DNA from: Leptodactylus fallax | Lineage: Eukaryota; Chordata; Amphibia; Anura; Leptodactylidae | Direction of reading: 5' to 3' | DNA: 64,000 nucleotides | NCBI GenBank assembly: GCA_947044405.1 | Contig: CAMRHE010000115.1 | Span: 4,216,001 to 4,280,000, forward strand | Shown here: piece after piece, positions 12,091-23,295 of the stretch | How the letters are laid out: the number at the start of each line of letters is the position of its first letter | How positions within the stretch are numbered: the first letter of the stretch is position 1 | The notes under the pieces: generated by a model | Told to the model about the DNA's origin: nothing | What the model saw: only the letters and a program-made list of their open reading frames with translations | Databases searched by the model: none | Made by a program: the position numbers and the translations under genes

Positions 12091-13099
12091 TATATTAGGA
12101 TATAACCCCAAAAAGTGGAAACTTAATCTTGCCATTGCATGATCTTACGCACTAGCAGACTTGTTAATATTACTGGGTGGCACTTGGGCTCAACAGTTTA
12201 TAAAATATTGTATATGAAAATTATTAAAGATACAGCAGCACTGTATAATGTGACTATCTTCTCTCAAGATAGTCTTTGTTTTGTTTAAGGGGGACCCATG
12301 AGTTCTTTTATTACCCCTCAACTAACACCATGAAAAACTATTGTTTCTAAACAAGCCTCTGTATTCTAGATCTGAAGAAGTCAAATCTCAGAAATCATTT
12401 TTATAAAATTTCATGTGAATTATTGTTGTAGAGTCATCTGGGAGGTCGTCCAGATGAGGAAGAGTCATGCAGTCCTGGCTACAAACCTACCTCTCCTGGC
12501 TTGATTGATACCTACATGGCCACTCTATCTCACAGCAGCCTCCATTACATCTCATTTTTCACCCCCCCTCCTCCCCTAAATAGCAATCTGGTTTGGTAAT
12601 GAGATCCTGGTAGTATTTGTCTTTGAAACAAGAAAATCCTATGTACTGTAGCCTTCAGCACCATTTGTGAACTTGCTGCATAGATATGCCTTTGGGTTTA
12701 ATCCATTTATTGGTAGAAGATGATCTTTACTAAACCACACAAAGTATCGCACTCCAGAAAGATGTCTTGGAAAACAAATTTTTTGTCAAATCGTCGTTTG
12801 TCCTTTATGCTTATCTGTATTGTGATTGGATGATGGAGCATAGACAGTAGAGAAGATAAAGAACCATTTTACAAAAATGAGGTTCTCGGAACATTGATCA
12901 GGTTATAAATTTACTTGACGGCCATTGTAACCTTTTGAGAGTCGTGTAGAACTACACAGTCATCTGTTTCAATGTTTATAAATGTAAAGTAATGCACATA
13001 GGCTGCAGTAACAATATTACTGTATAGATACTAAATAGACCAGAAAAAGAAAAGGACTAGGTTATTCTGGTTGCAAATAATCTAAGCAGCAGTGCTCAG
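12091..13099. other. Unassigned DNA
   Basis: No gene or repeat is recognised. Confidence 0.5.
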
Positions 13100-13690
13100 T
13101 GTGTAATGTGTGCTTTGTGGTCGCCAGCATACTGCCTTTCTTAGCAGACCTATCTTATTTGCTACCTCTGCATTCTGTTCCTGCTCCTGTCTCTTTAATT
13201 ATTTGTGATTGCATCTGCTAAATTTCCTCCTACCAATCCCTGTGCATCTTTATCTATATAAGTCTTTGTCTTTAGACTCACTTTGACTGAACAGTGTGTT
13301 GTTTTGTGACTCATGCATGCATTCTGTGGCATTCTGGTGTCTGTATTTTCTGTTTGCATGAATGCTGCTAAGTTGTTTTATGCCTAAGTCCTCCTCTAGC
13401 CTGTTTTTATGCACTTCCTGTTGTGTCTGTCTTTATCTCTGTTTGGCTCTGGGCTTTTTCTGCAATATACCTCTGCTACCTGTTTGACCCTGGGCTTTCT
13501 ATAATATACCTTTGCTACCTGTCCTTAAGTCCTATCCTTGATTTTTGTGTTACCTGGCTCTTGTTTTAGTCTGTGTTCACTTCATGTGTTTTATCCTGTG
13601 GTGCTCTACAGCAAAGTTCTGTCCAGCCTGGCCAGTTGCTACCAAACCGGGATCATCTCAGGAGGAAGTGACTTAGTGGATTCACCACAG
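13100..13690. mobile_element. LTR-like segment (probable old solo LTR)
   Basis: This is a T/C-rich stretch with many CTGxCTxTG repeats (GGCTCTGGGCTTT, TTTGACCCTGGGCTTT). It ends with CAGCAAAGTTCTGTCCAGCC...GACTTAGTGGATTCACCAC. A similar segment at 20340-21000 ends CGGCAAAGTC...CAGTCTAGCC...GGCTTAGTGAATC. Two diverged copies with the same 3' order suggest a dispersed LTR family, but I see no TG...CA boundaries or target duplication. Confidence 0.4.
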
Positions 13691-15064
13691 GGATGACCAG
13701 ATGCCCGCATAGGGGTTAAAGTGTGAAGACTGGGGAGTCTGCTAAGATAACGCCCTTAGAGGTGACCCTTGGCCAATCCTGTTTGATAGCACAGCAGGTC
13801 TGCAATCCGTTGCCTGCCCACATTACACCAAGGCAGCATTTAAAAAGCATTATCTAATAACAAATTACATTGAGATTTATAATTAATTTGACCATAAATT
13901 ATGGGAATTAGGGCCCTTTCACACAACTTCTCCGGACTCGTCTCGGTCGTGTGCAAGGGCACTTAGAATTTTTGATGTGAGAGGTTGATTCTGGGGATTA
14001 TTGGTTGCTATAATTGGAATTGAGAAGAATATTTTCCCCCAGTATGCAGTAATTGTGCAACATCCTCATATGGGTTTTTGACATTTTCCGAATCAACGTT
14101 TGTAGAATTACACAGTGGGTTGAACTTGATGGACCTGCATCATCTCAACCATATGTAACTGTGAACACTGCTACAGCTGAGCAACTGCAGGAGAAGCAGC
14201 TCAACACCAGGCTGATTTCCCTTAGCAGGGCTAACATCTAAAACACATAGAACTCTTATCAAATGGCCAAGTCTCCTTTACATCTTCACATTCTCCATCT
14301 TGATTTTTGCAACTTGTAGGCTCCAATGAAATGAGAAATTATGTACAGTATATTTCAAATTGAAGCAAATAGTAGGCATGGGATGAAAGATGACAATAGA
14401 ATGATGGTCAACTCTTGCTTATGGCAACCATGTGTTGAAAACCCACTTTTCTATTTGGTCTCAGTCAGCAGACGTAGAGCAAGTAGTAGCTAGCTGTACC
14501 TTACACTGGAAGATCACGTTGCCGAATAGTACCAAGGAGTGCCCAGGCTCTGGCTAACATCACTTGGCATCTGCATTATCATTCGTCATCAAGGATAAAT
14601 CTGTGGCAATTGGAGAGTAAAGATCTATTGAACATCAGTACCTACAGCTGTCATATTATATGTATACTTAGTTACTTTATTTCCCAGCAGTAAATAAATT
14701 ACTAGGACTGTAAAATTAGAAGCAGATGCAGTTTCTATTCTATCCCTCGCTATCATTGAGTGTATGATAATAAACACTTGTCTATTGGGATCTGTGCGGA
14801 GACCTAGAATGATTAATCTATACTTCTAAAATGCATCTTCTGAGGGAAAAGTCTGTTTAGTCTTCCTATTTCTGAACCATGTGCCCAAGCAAGCTTTGAT
14901 GTGTCATGCTTGGTTTGTATGAAATTGCATTTGTTAGTAGGTGTATATTAAAAGCTGCTAATGAGCCAGAAAGCAATCTCAAACCTTTATAATTGTTATG
15001 TTTCTCAGAACACTTGTACAATACATTATCTAAGACACAATATTCCCATTATTTAACCTTACAA
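13691..15064. other. Unassigned DNA with one repeat fragment
   Basis: At 14112-14160 the phrase GGGTTGAACTTGATGGACCT followed by CTCAACCATATGTAACTGTG matches a short interspersed motif common in amphibian and fish genomes, from memory. The rest shows nothing recognisable. Confidence 0.45.
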
Positions 15065-15437
15065 CGTTTGTCCAAAAATTACAAATGTTTTCCAGGAGGC
15101 CAGAAAAGGTGGACAATAAAAAAAAAAAAACCCATACGCACCTGTCACCAGCGCCTCAGTGTCCCCCGCCGCTGTGCGGTCCAGCCGCGCCTGGGGACTT
15201 GTTCCAGCAGAAGTCCTTATCATGTGTGATCACTGAGGCCAATCAGTTGCCTCAGAGACCTAAAGGAAAGGAATCGGGATGTTACAGGTAACATAAGTGA
15301 CTGATGTCCCAGGTCCTTTCCTTAGGTCCAGCGGCCTAGGAGCTGGAAGCACCGTGGACAGGTGAGTATGTTTTTTTTTTTTATTTTTCACCTTCTATGG
15401 CCTTCTGGCAAAAATTTTTAATTTCTGGACAACCCCT
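15065..15437. mobile_element. Foldback element with ~75-bp terminal inverted repeats
   Basis: The left arm (15065-15144) reads GTTTGTCCAAAAATTACAAA ... CAGGAGGCCAG ... an A-run ... CATACGCACCTG. The reverse complement of the right arm (15360-15435) reads GGTTGTCCAGAAATTAAAAA ... CAGAAGGCCAT ... an A-run ... CATACTCACCTG. The middle is GC-rich and also partly inverted (CCTAAAGGAAAGGA / TCCTTTCCTTAGG). There is no coding capacity. The right edge runs into ACCCCTTTAA, so it may be a TTAA-type MITE whose left TTAA (TTAACCTTACAACG at 15054) has shifted or decayed. Confidence 0.65.
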
Positions 15438-16646
15438 TTAACCACCATAAGGAGGTACAAACTTTTGTAGTAGGACTCCAAGGTCATTGTCCCATGAATA
15501 GTCACTAACTGAAGACAGAAACACTGATATATTGGTAGCGGAGCCAGGAACAGAGCCATCACCAGGAGAATGGTCAGGATCCAACAGATCAGAGGATGAC
15601 ACAAAATCTTAGTTAGGAACTGAGTCAGGAGTACAACAGCAGGAACCAAGAAAAGTAGTCAAAGGACAAGGCAGGAGCTATAGCCAGGAAACATGGGGTA
15701 AATCAACAGGAAGTGAGGACCTTTCACCACCTCCAGCAAGTTCAGCTCTTTACATCTAGTGCTCTTCCACTGATTCTGGCACAGTTATAATTTTTTCTCT
15801 AACCTCCACCATTCCTGAGCAATCAATGCTTTTAGTTTTGGTGCCTGATATGCTATTTAGTCTCTGTACTGTCAGGAGGGTGGTGTCAGGCAGGAATAGA
15901 CACTGGCTACCTCTTATTGGAGCACTGAATCATGCCTCCCTGCCTGACACCGCCCCTCTGACATTACAGATTTTAAATAGCACATCAGGCATCAAAACTA
16001 CATGTGCTTGTGTGCTAAATAGGTTGTCAGGGCTTGACATCATGTTCTGTCAATGTCTGCCCCTGAAGCAGAGAAGGTTGTCTAACACCCAGACGTGACT
16101 GTCGACTGGAATTGTGGCTCGCAGAAGCTTGCTGCAGGAATTGAGTGAGGTGACCGACAGTAATCTACATACAAGTGTGATTTAGGTCAGTGCTTCTCAA
16201 TCTGTGTAGAGAGCCTTATTGTCAGGATGCCCTTCCCTCCTCAATTTGTGGTGAGGCACAGATAGCTATGCAGTTTTGACAGAAGTACCTGCACAGTTTT
16301 TTCATTGGCTGCACAAATCTCTGCTTTATTAATATACTAGGCTCAGGAGACATTTTTTTGCAAAATCAAGGTAATTATTTAAAGATTTAGACATGGACTA
16401 CAACCCTGTTTTGGATGGACAGACCCCTTACAAAAAGACAGAGATGCTATGATAAACCATGTAGATAAAAAGAAGGGAAAATAAACAGTGAATCAGTTGC
16501 CTAAGCAACAAGTTAGATTTCTGTACAGGATAGAAGTGACCTGGTGGTCGTAGGAAACTGCTATTTTTTTGTTTGCTCTTCTTTTTATATGTGAACTTAA
16601 ACAGATATTTTACAGTCTACATTAAGAAGTCTTGTATATGTTTCAG
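15438..16646. other. Unassigned DNA
   Basis: Short open frames (15395-15649 minus, 15826-16098 plus) lack recognisable domains. No repeat family is identified. Confidence 0.45.
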
Positions 16647-17196
16647 TTAAAGAGGATCTTTCACGTCCTCATATATATGCTGTTTTACATACCGCTAGAA
16701 AGCTGACAGTGCGCTGAATTCAGCGCACTGCTGGCTTTCCCGGTATGTGCCCCGGGGCTGGAGATATCGGTGGTCTTAGTTTCACGGTTTACTGTCAGAA
16801 AGGCGTTCCTGACAGTCTAGCTGCGCTGTGAGGAACGCCCGCCCTGACAGTTCTCGTCCATAGACTTGTATTGAGGGAGCGTTCCTCACAGCTCAGCGTC
16901 ATCGCCGGGCTGTAAGGAACGCCCCCTCTGACAGTACAGGGCTATGGGCGAGTACAGAGAGAGGGGGCGTTCCTTACAACCCAGTGATGACGCTGAGCTG
17001 TGAGGAACGCCCTCCCCAGTCCAAGTCTATGAACGAGAACTGTCAGGGAGGGCGTTCCTGAAATTAAGTCCCCCGATATCTCCAGCCGCAGGGCACATAC
17101 CAGGAAAGCTGGCAGTGCGCTGAATTCAGCGCGCTGTCGGCTTTCTAGCAGTATGTAAAACAGCATATAAATGAGGACATGAAAGGTCCTCTTTAA
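16647..17196. mobile_element. ~550-bp palindromic TTAA element
   Basis: TTAA lies at both edges (16647-16650 and 17193-17196). The left arm begins TTAAAGAGGATCTTTCACGT and the inverted right arm TTAAAGAGGACCTTTCATGT. The two match well for about 130 bp, through ACAGTGCGCTGAATTCAGCG and GGCTGGAGATATCGG. The middle is again inverted, with several copies of AGGAACGCCC and GGGCGTTCC flanking the centre near 16920-16960. The element is GC-rich compared with its surroundings. It has no coding capacity. The TTAA duplication would fit piggyBac or Kolobok, and the TTAAAGAGG end favours the Kolobok/T2 group. Confidence 0.75.
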
Positions 17197-17329
17197 AGTA
17201 AATTCAGGTTTTCCAGGACCAAAATCTATTGAATCGAAGATGGTCTTTGTACTCTGTAAATACCTATGACTTTAGAAAAGTTGTAGGCAAACTTCACAAG
17301 ATTTTTTGAACCTCTAACCTTGGTTTGGA

Positions 17330-17800
17330 CCTCTGAACTTGTTCGGTGCAAACCAGAAGTGCTATTATTATACTCTGGAGTCTCCTCAGACCCCAGAGTG
17401 TAATAAGCAGAGGGAAGGTGAGTAAAAATAACAAACAAATATACTCACCTTATCTCACCTCTCCTGGTTTCCTTGGGGCTTCCAGTAGTCTCCAGGTGTC
17501 CTTTTCTAGCCTCTGACTGATGTCACACTCCCTGGGGTCATGTGGGGGCAGTCAACATCATGATTCTGGATCAAACATCATGACGTCAATGTAACCCACA
17601 CAAACAGGCCTCAGTGGTGACCCTGGGGCATTTGAAAGGCTGAAAGAGGTCTGAAGAGGGCAACCGGCCACCAGATGCCAGTAGAAGCGAGGCAAGGTGA
17701 GTATAACTGTTTGCTATTTTTGATAACCTCCTTTCCGCATTCTCAGACCCCAGAGTATAGTTGTGTTTCGTGGATAGTGCACACCAAAAGTTTTGGGTTT
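17330..17800. repeat. Copy of the inverted hAT-like core
   Basis: The left half has TATTATACTCTGGAGTCTCC followed by CAGACCCCAGAGTGTAATAA. The right half has AGGTGAGTATAACTGTTTGC and CAGACCCCAGAGTATAG. The centre carries CAACATCATGATTCTGG and CATCATGACGTCAATG. The same order is seen at 11461-12031, 28795-29596 and 42890-43260. Terminal repeats are not clear in this copy. Confidence 0.6.
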
Positions 17801-17833
17801 GGCTCGATCAGATCATCTTTACTTCTTTCCAAT

Positions 17834-18100
17834 TGCTGTACTTGTGAGTTATCCGCTTTGTTCCGATCTTCAGATGTAACCAACAATAAAACTCTCCAAG
17901 TGAAACAGTTTTACATGTAAGCAGGAAATCACTTTGCCTATTTATTCCTATAAGACTCACGTTGAAACTCTCATAAGAATGCACAGAGAAACTGACTTCC
18001 TGTCCCACACAAAAGATGTTTCAGTTGGAGAGTCTTATTACTGGTCATGTGACACAGCTGAGGACCAGAACAAAGTGGATAACTCACAAATACAGCCATT
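17834..18100. repeat. Inverted repeat, arms of about 100 bp
   Basis: The left arm has ACTTGTGAGTTATCCGCTTT and ACTCTCCAAGTGAAACA. The reverse complement of the right arm has ATTTGTGAGTTATCCACTTT and ACTCTCCAACTGAAACA. The centre lies near 17965. The terminal motifs are not TTAA, so the element class is open. Confidence 0.65.
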
Positions 18101-18189
18101 GGTAAGATTATCTGCACTAGAATTGTATGAATGAATACAAGTATGAATGCCAAGGGTCACCAGACCTGACTATACATTGTAGTGAAAGG

Positions 18190-18594
18190 CCAATCTTTAT
18201 CCTCTATTTATAGGATAGGGAATAGCTTGGAGATCAGTGGAAGTCCAACTGCTCAGAATCCCACTGAACAAGAGAACGGGAGACTTTTGTCCCCTGTGTT
18301 GGATGTAGATGGACAGAGTGCACTGCTCCTTTCATTTCAATAAATCTATTGAATCTTGGAGATAGCCAAGGTTACCATCGCTCCATTCAGGATGAGGGAC
18401 AAAAGTCCCCCATTCTCCTGATCAGTGGGGGGTGAGAGTGGTGTATTTTTTCTACTGCCACTGAAATAAATGGAGCATTGTGTTCACTGTTGGGCCACTG
18501 CTCCATTCAAAATGGGGGGAAAAAGTCTCCCATTCTCCTGCTCAGTCGGGCTCTGTATAGGGAATAACTTGCTTTTGTGGGAAAACTCCTTTAA
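18190..18594. mobile_element. MITE fragment ('GATCAGTGGGG' type) ending at TTAA
   Basis: It contains GGGAATAGCTTGGAGATCAG and, inverted, ATTCTCCTGATCAGTGGGG; a block around CTCCATTCA...AAAGTC(T/C)CCCATTCTCCTG is present twice (18381-18430 and 18502-18545). The right end ACTCCTTTAA has TTAA at 18591-18594. Confidence 0.45.
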
Positions 18595-18739
18595 AGGTGT
18601 GGACAGGTCTAGTCTGTCAGATTAAGAGCCATTCTTTTTGAGGTGTTCCCTGCTCAGCTCTTAATGGAGTATTCTAAGCAGAGGGCCTCCTGATGTTTAC
18701 AGATGGAAAGGGTTCATCAATTTGAGACAACCCCTTTAA
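18591..18739. mobile_element. Short TTAA MITE abutting its neighbour
   Basis: It runs from TTAAAGGTGTGGACAGG to GAGACAACCCCTTTAA (TTAA 18736-18739). The two elements share the TTAA at 18591-18594, which suggests insertion into an existing MITE end. Confidence 0.45.
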
Positions 18740-19169
18740 TGTAGCCTGGGAAGACTGCATTCACTGACTGACCATTACAATCTATGACTACAGAGAACAT
18801 TACATTTTTCAGTAGAGGTTTGCTTAAAAAATGCAATGCTCACAAAACTAAATACGCTAAATTTGTTTATTGGAACCTGTAATAGACCAGTAATAATATG
18901 GAGAGAAACTAGAACTTACGACATCAGGAAGTAATGCTATTCACTGAGACATTGTGTCACCTATTTTTGCCCTTCATAATTGGGGTCATATATTTTACTT
19001 TTAATATTTACAATAATTGGCAAAAAAACAGCACACCAACTCTGCAAAATATATTCTATAAATAAAGAAAGTCAGATCATCTCCATACACAGGCTCAACT
19101 CTACCATTCAACAAATGTCACAGTCACACATAATGGTGTGCTGGAGCCTAACAATTTAAAGAATAGACC
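18740..19169. other. Unassigned DNA
   Basis: AT-rich, nothing recognised. Confidence 0.5.
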
Positions 19170-19430
19170 CTGAGTTACCGGGAATTGGAACAAAAATGTA
19201 AAACAGTTAAATCTAATGACAAAGAGTGAGAACATTTTAAGCCACTTTACTTTTAATGCTGTCTGCTTGCCTGAGAGATGTTTATTAAAAAGTAATTTGC
19301 ACCATTTAGTAAATTAAGCAATTCAGTGCCAATGGATAATTTCAATTTTGCACCAGGATATGTAATTAGAAGATTATGTTAAATGAACAATTCAAGGAAA
19401 TTTATTGTGATTCCCAGCACAAAAGTGTTC
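19170..19430. other. Candidate conserved non-coding element
   Basis: A repeat-free stretch with dense TAAT-type motifs (AAAGTAATTTGCACC, AAATTAAGCAATTCAG, ATGTAATTAGAAG) and the phrase GCTGTCTGCTTGCCTGAGAG. The texture is that of deeply conserved enhancers. This is only a hypothesis from base pattern. Confidence 0.35.
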
Positions 19431-19499
19431 ATATTTCTGTTATATGAAATCATTTGTCACAATAGTCAGTACAATGTAATATGTTATACACTGTACAAT

Positions 19500-19880
19500 A
19501 CACCTGTCCTATCAGGCACACAAGTACTTCTGTAAAGTGGATGTGCCAACATCTTTTGCCAGGTCCCCCTTACCTTTGACGCCTTATCCTACTTGAGAAA
19601 GGTTTAGATAATCCCGAAACGCTTTTTAGCATCGTGTGTTGGTTGATTTGAGATTAAGAATAAAGAGTCGTGTGTTTTGAAAACCCTGGGTGAACGCCGT
19701 GCTTTTCTTATTCCTGTACCCCACTAAGTGAGGTGGAGTACTACCTGGTCTTCCATTTCCTTCTGATGAAGTCCTCTCCATAGAGATGTAAGGGCTCCAG
19801 CTGCTGCAAAACACCCATTTAAGGAGATACGCATGTAAGGTTGTTGTTCCCTACACACAAACCTTCAAGGTGAGATTCCA
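19500..19880. repeat. Possible Penelope-like element terminus
   Basis: CTTGAGAAAGG...CCCGAAACGC (19592-19622) followed by an AATAAAGAG (19659-19667) and GGTGAACGCCGTGC resembles terminal sequences that I associate with amphibian Penelope-like elements. No reverse transcriptase or GIY-YIG frame is visible nearby. The assignment is tentative. Confidence 0.3.
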
Positions 19881-20339
19881 TCAATACCTCTCTATCATAC
19901 TACTTTATATCATCACAGAATTACACTATGCACTGCTCGATGCTTCAGGAAGTTGTCAGATGAGATTTTGTTACTCAAAGATGGAGTTTCTGAATCCATC
20001 CTATTACCCTTGCTTGACTTAATTTCTCCCCTTCTATACCACCAATACCTAGTGATCATATCTATAATACTTACTCATTTTATCCACCCCCATCCTACTC
20101 CACATACATGGAATTGTCAGTGAAGGGTCGGCTGACAACCCAACCACATTTAAGCATTTTAAGAATCATTGACCCCTGTAGGTTCTCTCTTGCTACTCCT
20201 TTGATTGGCATAGAAGGTCTGGTCATCAATCAAACCCCATCAATTCTATCTCGGCCACTAGTTGACAACATTTTAACTGGATGTGACTCAAAGTTTTATT
20301 GTTTATTCTTATTTCTAACTTAACTGTACAAGTTCTGAT
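19881..20339. other. Unassigned DNA
   Basis: No gene or repeat is recognised. Confidence 0.5.
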
Positions 20340-21000
20340 TGTTACTCACCTTGCCCACTTCCAGTGTCAGATTTTGGTGAGCAATTGTGTTCTCATGCTG
20401 GGCAGCTAGACACCTCCCCTGTTACTCTTGATATGTATTTTGCTTTCTTCCTTGGCCCTGCAGGTTTTGAATGTAGCTCCCCTGCCTTGGCTATTTGGTG
20501 ACATTGGGTTGCCCAAGCTCTGGCACTCAATAACTTTGTCCTGGTATTATATTCAAAGCAGAAGCTTCCAAGTTGTTGCTTGTTTATTAAGGTTTTTCCT
20601 TTCCTTGCTCTTGTCTTGGTTTATTGCTCTGGACACTTGACTTCTGAACCTGATTATGAACCTGATCTCATTCTTGCTCCTGACTGAGCTCCTGCTTTGT
20701 CCTTTGTATTGTTTTCCTGTTGCCTGTTATTCTACTCCTAGTTCAGAATTCAGGCTGTCTCCTGACTATGTTACTGTTGTATCCTCTTGCTTGTTGCATT
20801 TTGATTCATCTCCTGTTTATGACTCTCTGTTCCATTCCTGACCATAACACTACTATCCATGACTATTCTGGAAGCTGCAACTTGGGAATCCTCCTGCGGC
20901 AAAGTCATTACTGCCTTGTGGGTGTTAAGGTTTATGACCAAGAAATTCCTTAGATTCTGCTGCCCAGTCTAGCCTGTGTCAAATGTATTGTGGCTTAGTG
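20340..21000. mobile_element. LTR-like segment (probable old solo LTR)
   Basis: A pyrimidine-rich stretch of CTGACT/CCTGTTT-like phrases, ending CTGCGGCAAAGTC...GCCCAGTCTAGCCTG...GGCTTAGTGAATC. The same end order is seen at 13560-13690. The plus-strand frames of 60-77 codons within it are translations of the low-complexity sequence. Confidence 0.4.
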
Positions 21001-22494
21001 AATCAATATGTGACTGTAATATGATAAATATAGGGAATAATCTCTTTAATCCCAGTTGCCTCAACCTTCAACTAACCATACCCTTTTCCTCGTAGGCCAA
21101 GAAATATTTTCATATTTCACACATACAGTACAAAGGCCTAAGAAAAAGATTGAAATAAATCCTTGATCTGTTATCCAACATCAAACCATTTTTTTCATTA
21201 AACAATGTTTCTGCCATTAAAATCAATTTAACCAGATACACGATTTTCTTCAGCTATTCGAGTTCCTTTTTTATTGTCTCAGCTTGGGTCTTAACCCAAT
21301 TCATCAGTATTTGCTTTTTATAGTCAAAGATGAATGTACAGTTTGAGAAATTGACCTCATATTTGCTCCTATCTTGTATTCTAATATATGGACAAAACTA
21401 GAATACAAACAAGCAAGAGTCAGTTAGAATATGTATTCTGGTTATTTGAGATATCGATCCTACTATTCTCTTGACATAGGGATAAAACATGCACAAGACA
21501 ACGTATGGAACATATGTCCGCTTGACGTCTTCAGTTTAGGACCATATTGTTTGAAGCATGAAAAGTAGTTTACTAAGGCAACATTGTAGACACATCTATC
21601 AAGAATGATCAAGTAGAGTTTCTAAGGTTATGTGCAAGCCACATTCCGCACCAAACCTGGTCAGCCATATTGTTTTCTGTACATAGCTTTTTGCATAGAA
21701 GCATTATCATGCTAAATAAGAATAGGACACAACACCAGATCGTTGTCACAAAGATGTAAGCATATACTACTGTCTGTACAATTAAAGGGTGTTTCTAGTT
21801 CTGTCCTTAGGATAGGTCATTGGTATTACATCAGATGGGGCCCTTTTATGCCAATAATTGTTTATATTGCTTGGTATATCATAATACTGTATATTTTATA
21901 GCAGCTGTTTTGCAGCACTGTCCTATTTACAATGTCCAGGACGTCTGCTACTAAATATACATCATTCTGTTGTTAGATCTCAGCTTCTGTTGTGAGAATA
22001 AAGTGTCCTCAGTTGAGCCATAGCATTAATGTTCTACTAAGAATGTGTCAAAAATGTAGGTTGTCATCCACCAGTTGCTTACCTATGGTCTACATTGTAC
22101 AAGATAATATTCATAGTATCCTAGGCTGGTCAAAAATATAAGATCAATTATCATTGACTGGTTTGTGATTGTTTCACAATGGGCCAAGGAAAATCCAATT
22201 CACATATATCACACTCAACTATTTCATGGCCTCACAGAGTCAAATTGTTGGAAATTTGTCAAACCCTGCTCCCCAGAATTCTGGCATAAAAATATAAAAA
22301 ACTTTTTGAGCTTATTTGCCCACAGCTTTTTGCACCACTTTTGAAAAGTTAGCTGCCTAGCTGTCTATGTATCTGATTTATGAAATGTGACTTTTTAAAA
22401 AGTTGTAAAAATTGTTGCAATCGCATTCCGTTGATATCGTGGAAAGTGGAGTTACATCTTAGGACTGAAGTGTTAAATATCTGACAAATTTATC
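21001..22494. other. Unassigned DNA with a MITE end fragment
   Basis: At 21783-21860 the sequence TTAAAGGGTGTTTCTAG...CCTTAGGATAGGTCAT is the left end of the 'GGATAGGTCATCA' family. The rest is AT-rich with nothing recognised. Confidence 0.5.
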
Positions 22495-22830
22495 AAACAT
22501 TGGGGGGAATTTATTAAGACTGGTGTTTTAATAGGTGCTAGATGCTCTAGAATTGCAGCATCTGCACATGTATTGAGGGCCCATACGTCTGAAATAAAGC
22601 TTATGCCAGTCAAGAACTGGTATAGAGTTCTGGCATAACTGATGCCAGTTTTTTTAGCATGAGTTATAGTAAATATAATGACTAGGTTGTCCCCACCACA
22701 ACCCAACTTTATTCCTGCCCTTCTCCACTCACTATCTTAAAAAGTGGGGAGTGGGATACAGGATGTAAGATGTACCATTTTGTGCCAAAAAGGTGCTAAA
22801 TTGAGGTATATCTGGGCCATTCTGTGACAT
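22495..22830 (+). repeat. Interspersed repeat family with GGGGGAATTTATTAAGA end
   Basis: It begins TTGGGGGGAATTTATTAAGA, followed by ATGCCAGTCAAGAACTGG and a GAGTTATAGTAAATATAATG segment. It is the plus-orientation counterpart of 7790-8155. The 77-codon minus-strand frame is incidental. Confidence 0.6.
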
Positions 22831-22852
22831 CTGATAATTTTAGTGCATATTA

Positions 22853-23080
22853 CGCTAGGTTCACACTATTGTTCGGGTCTCCGTCTTTCAGGTCTGCTGG
22901 AACTTGAAAGAAGGAGACCCTATACGCTTAAAAAGCGGTTACCCGGGGGAAACCTGCAGACCTCATAGATTATAATGGGGTTAGCCAGGCTTCCACCAGT
23001 TTTATACTGAAACCAGAGGAGAGAATAAAGAAACTTTTGCAGGACTTTTCTCTCTGCCGATTTTAACCAGAATTAATCCA
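22853..23080. repeat. Interspersed repeat ('TAGGTTCACAC' type)
   Basis: It begins CTAGGTTCACACTATTG and contains GGTCTCCGTCTTTCAGG and its inverse GAAAGAAGGAGACCC, so part of it folds back. It belongs with the group at 7241, 49560 and 51741. Confidence 0.5.
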
Positions 23081-23083
23081 GCC

Positions 23084-23121
23084 CATGACTAAGGGGCGAT
23101 ACGCCCTGAAACACGTAAACT
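23084..23121 (+). other. Hairpin + GAAAC motif, possible degenerate hammerhead-like core
   Basis: GACTAA is followed by GGGGCG-ATA-CGCCCT, a tight hairpin, then GAAACACGT. Hammerhead ribozymes have CTGATGA, a stem and then GAAA, and Penelope-like elements carry them at their ends. The first conserved box is not intact here, so activity is unlikely. Confidence 0.25.
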
Positions 23122-23252
23122 AATGAAAATGGAACTTTTGAAACTCCATGTTACTTTTTTTAACTAATGGATATTAAAAGTTAATTTTTATTGATATAAT
23201 TTTTTTGGATTTGTACTTCGTTGGATGCTGGAACTATTTTTATTCTTATTGA

Positions 23253-23253
23253 A

Positions 23254-23295
<42 letters not shown>
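23253..23295. repeat. (ATT)n microsatellite
   Basis: About 14 near-perfect ATT units. Confidence 0.95.
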
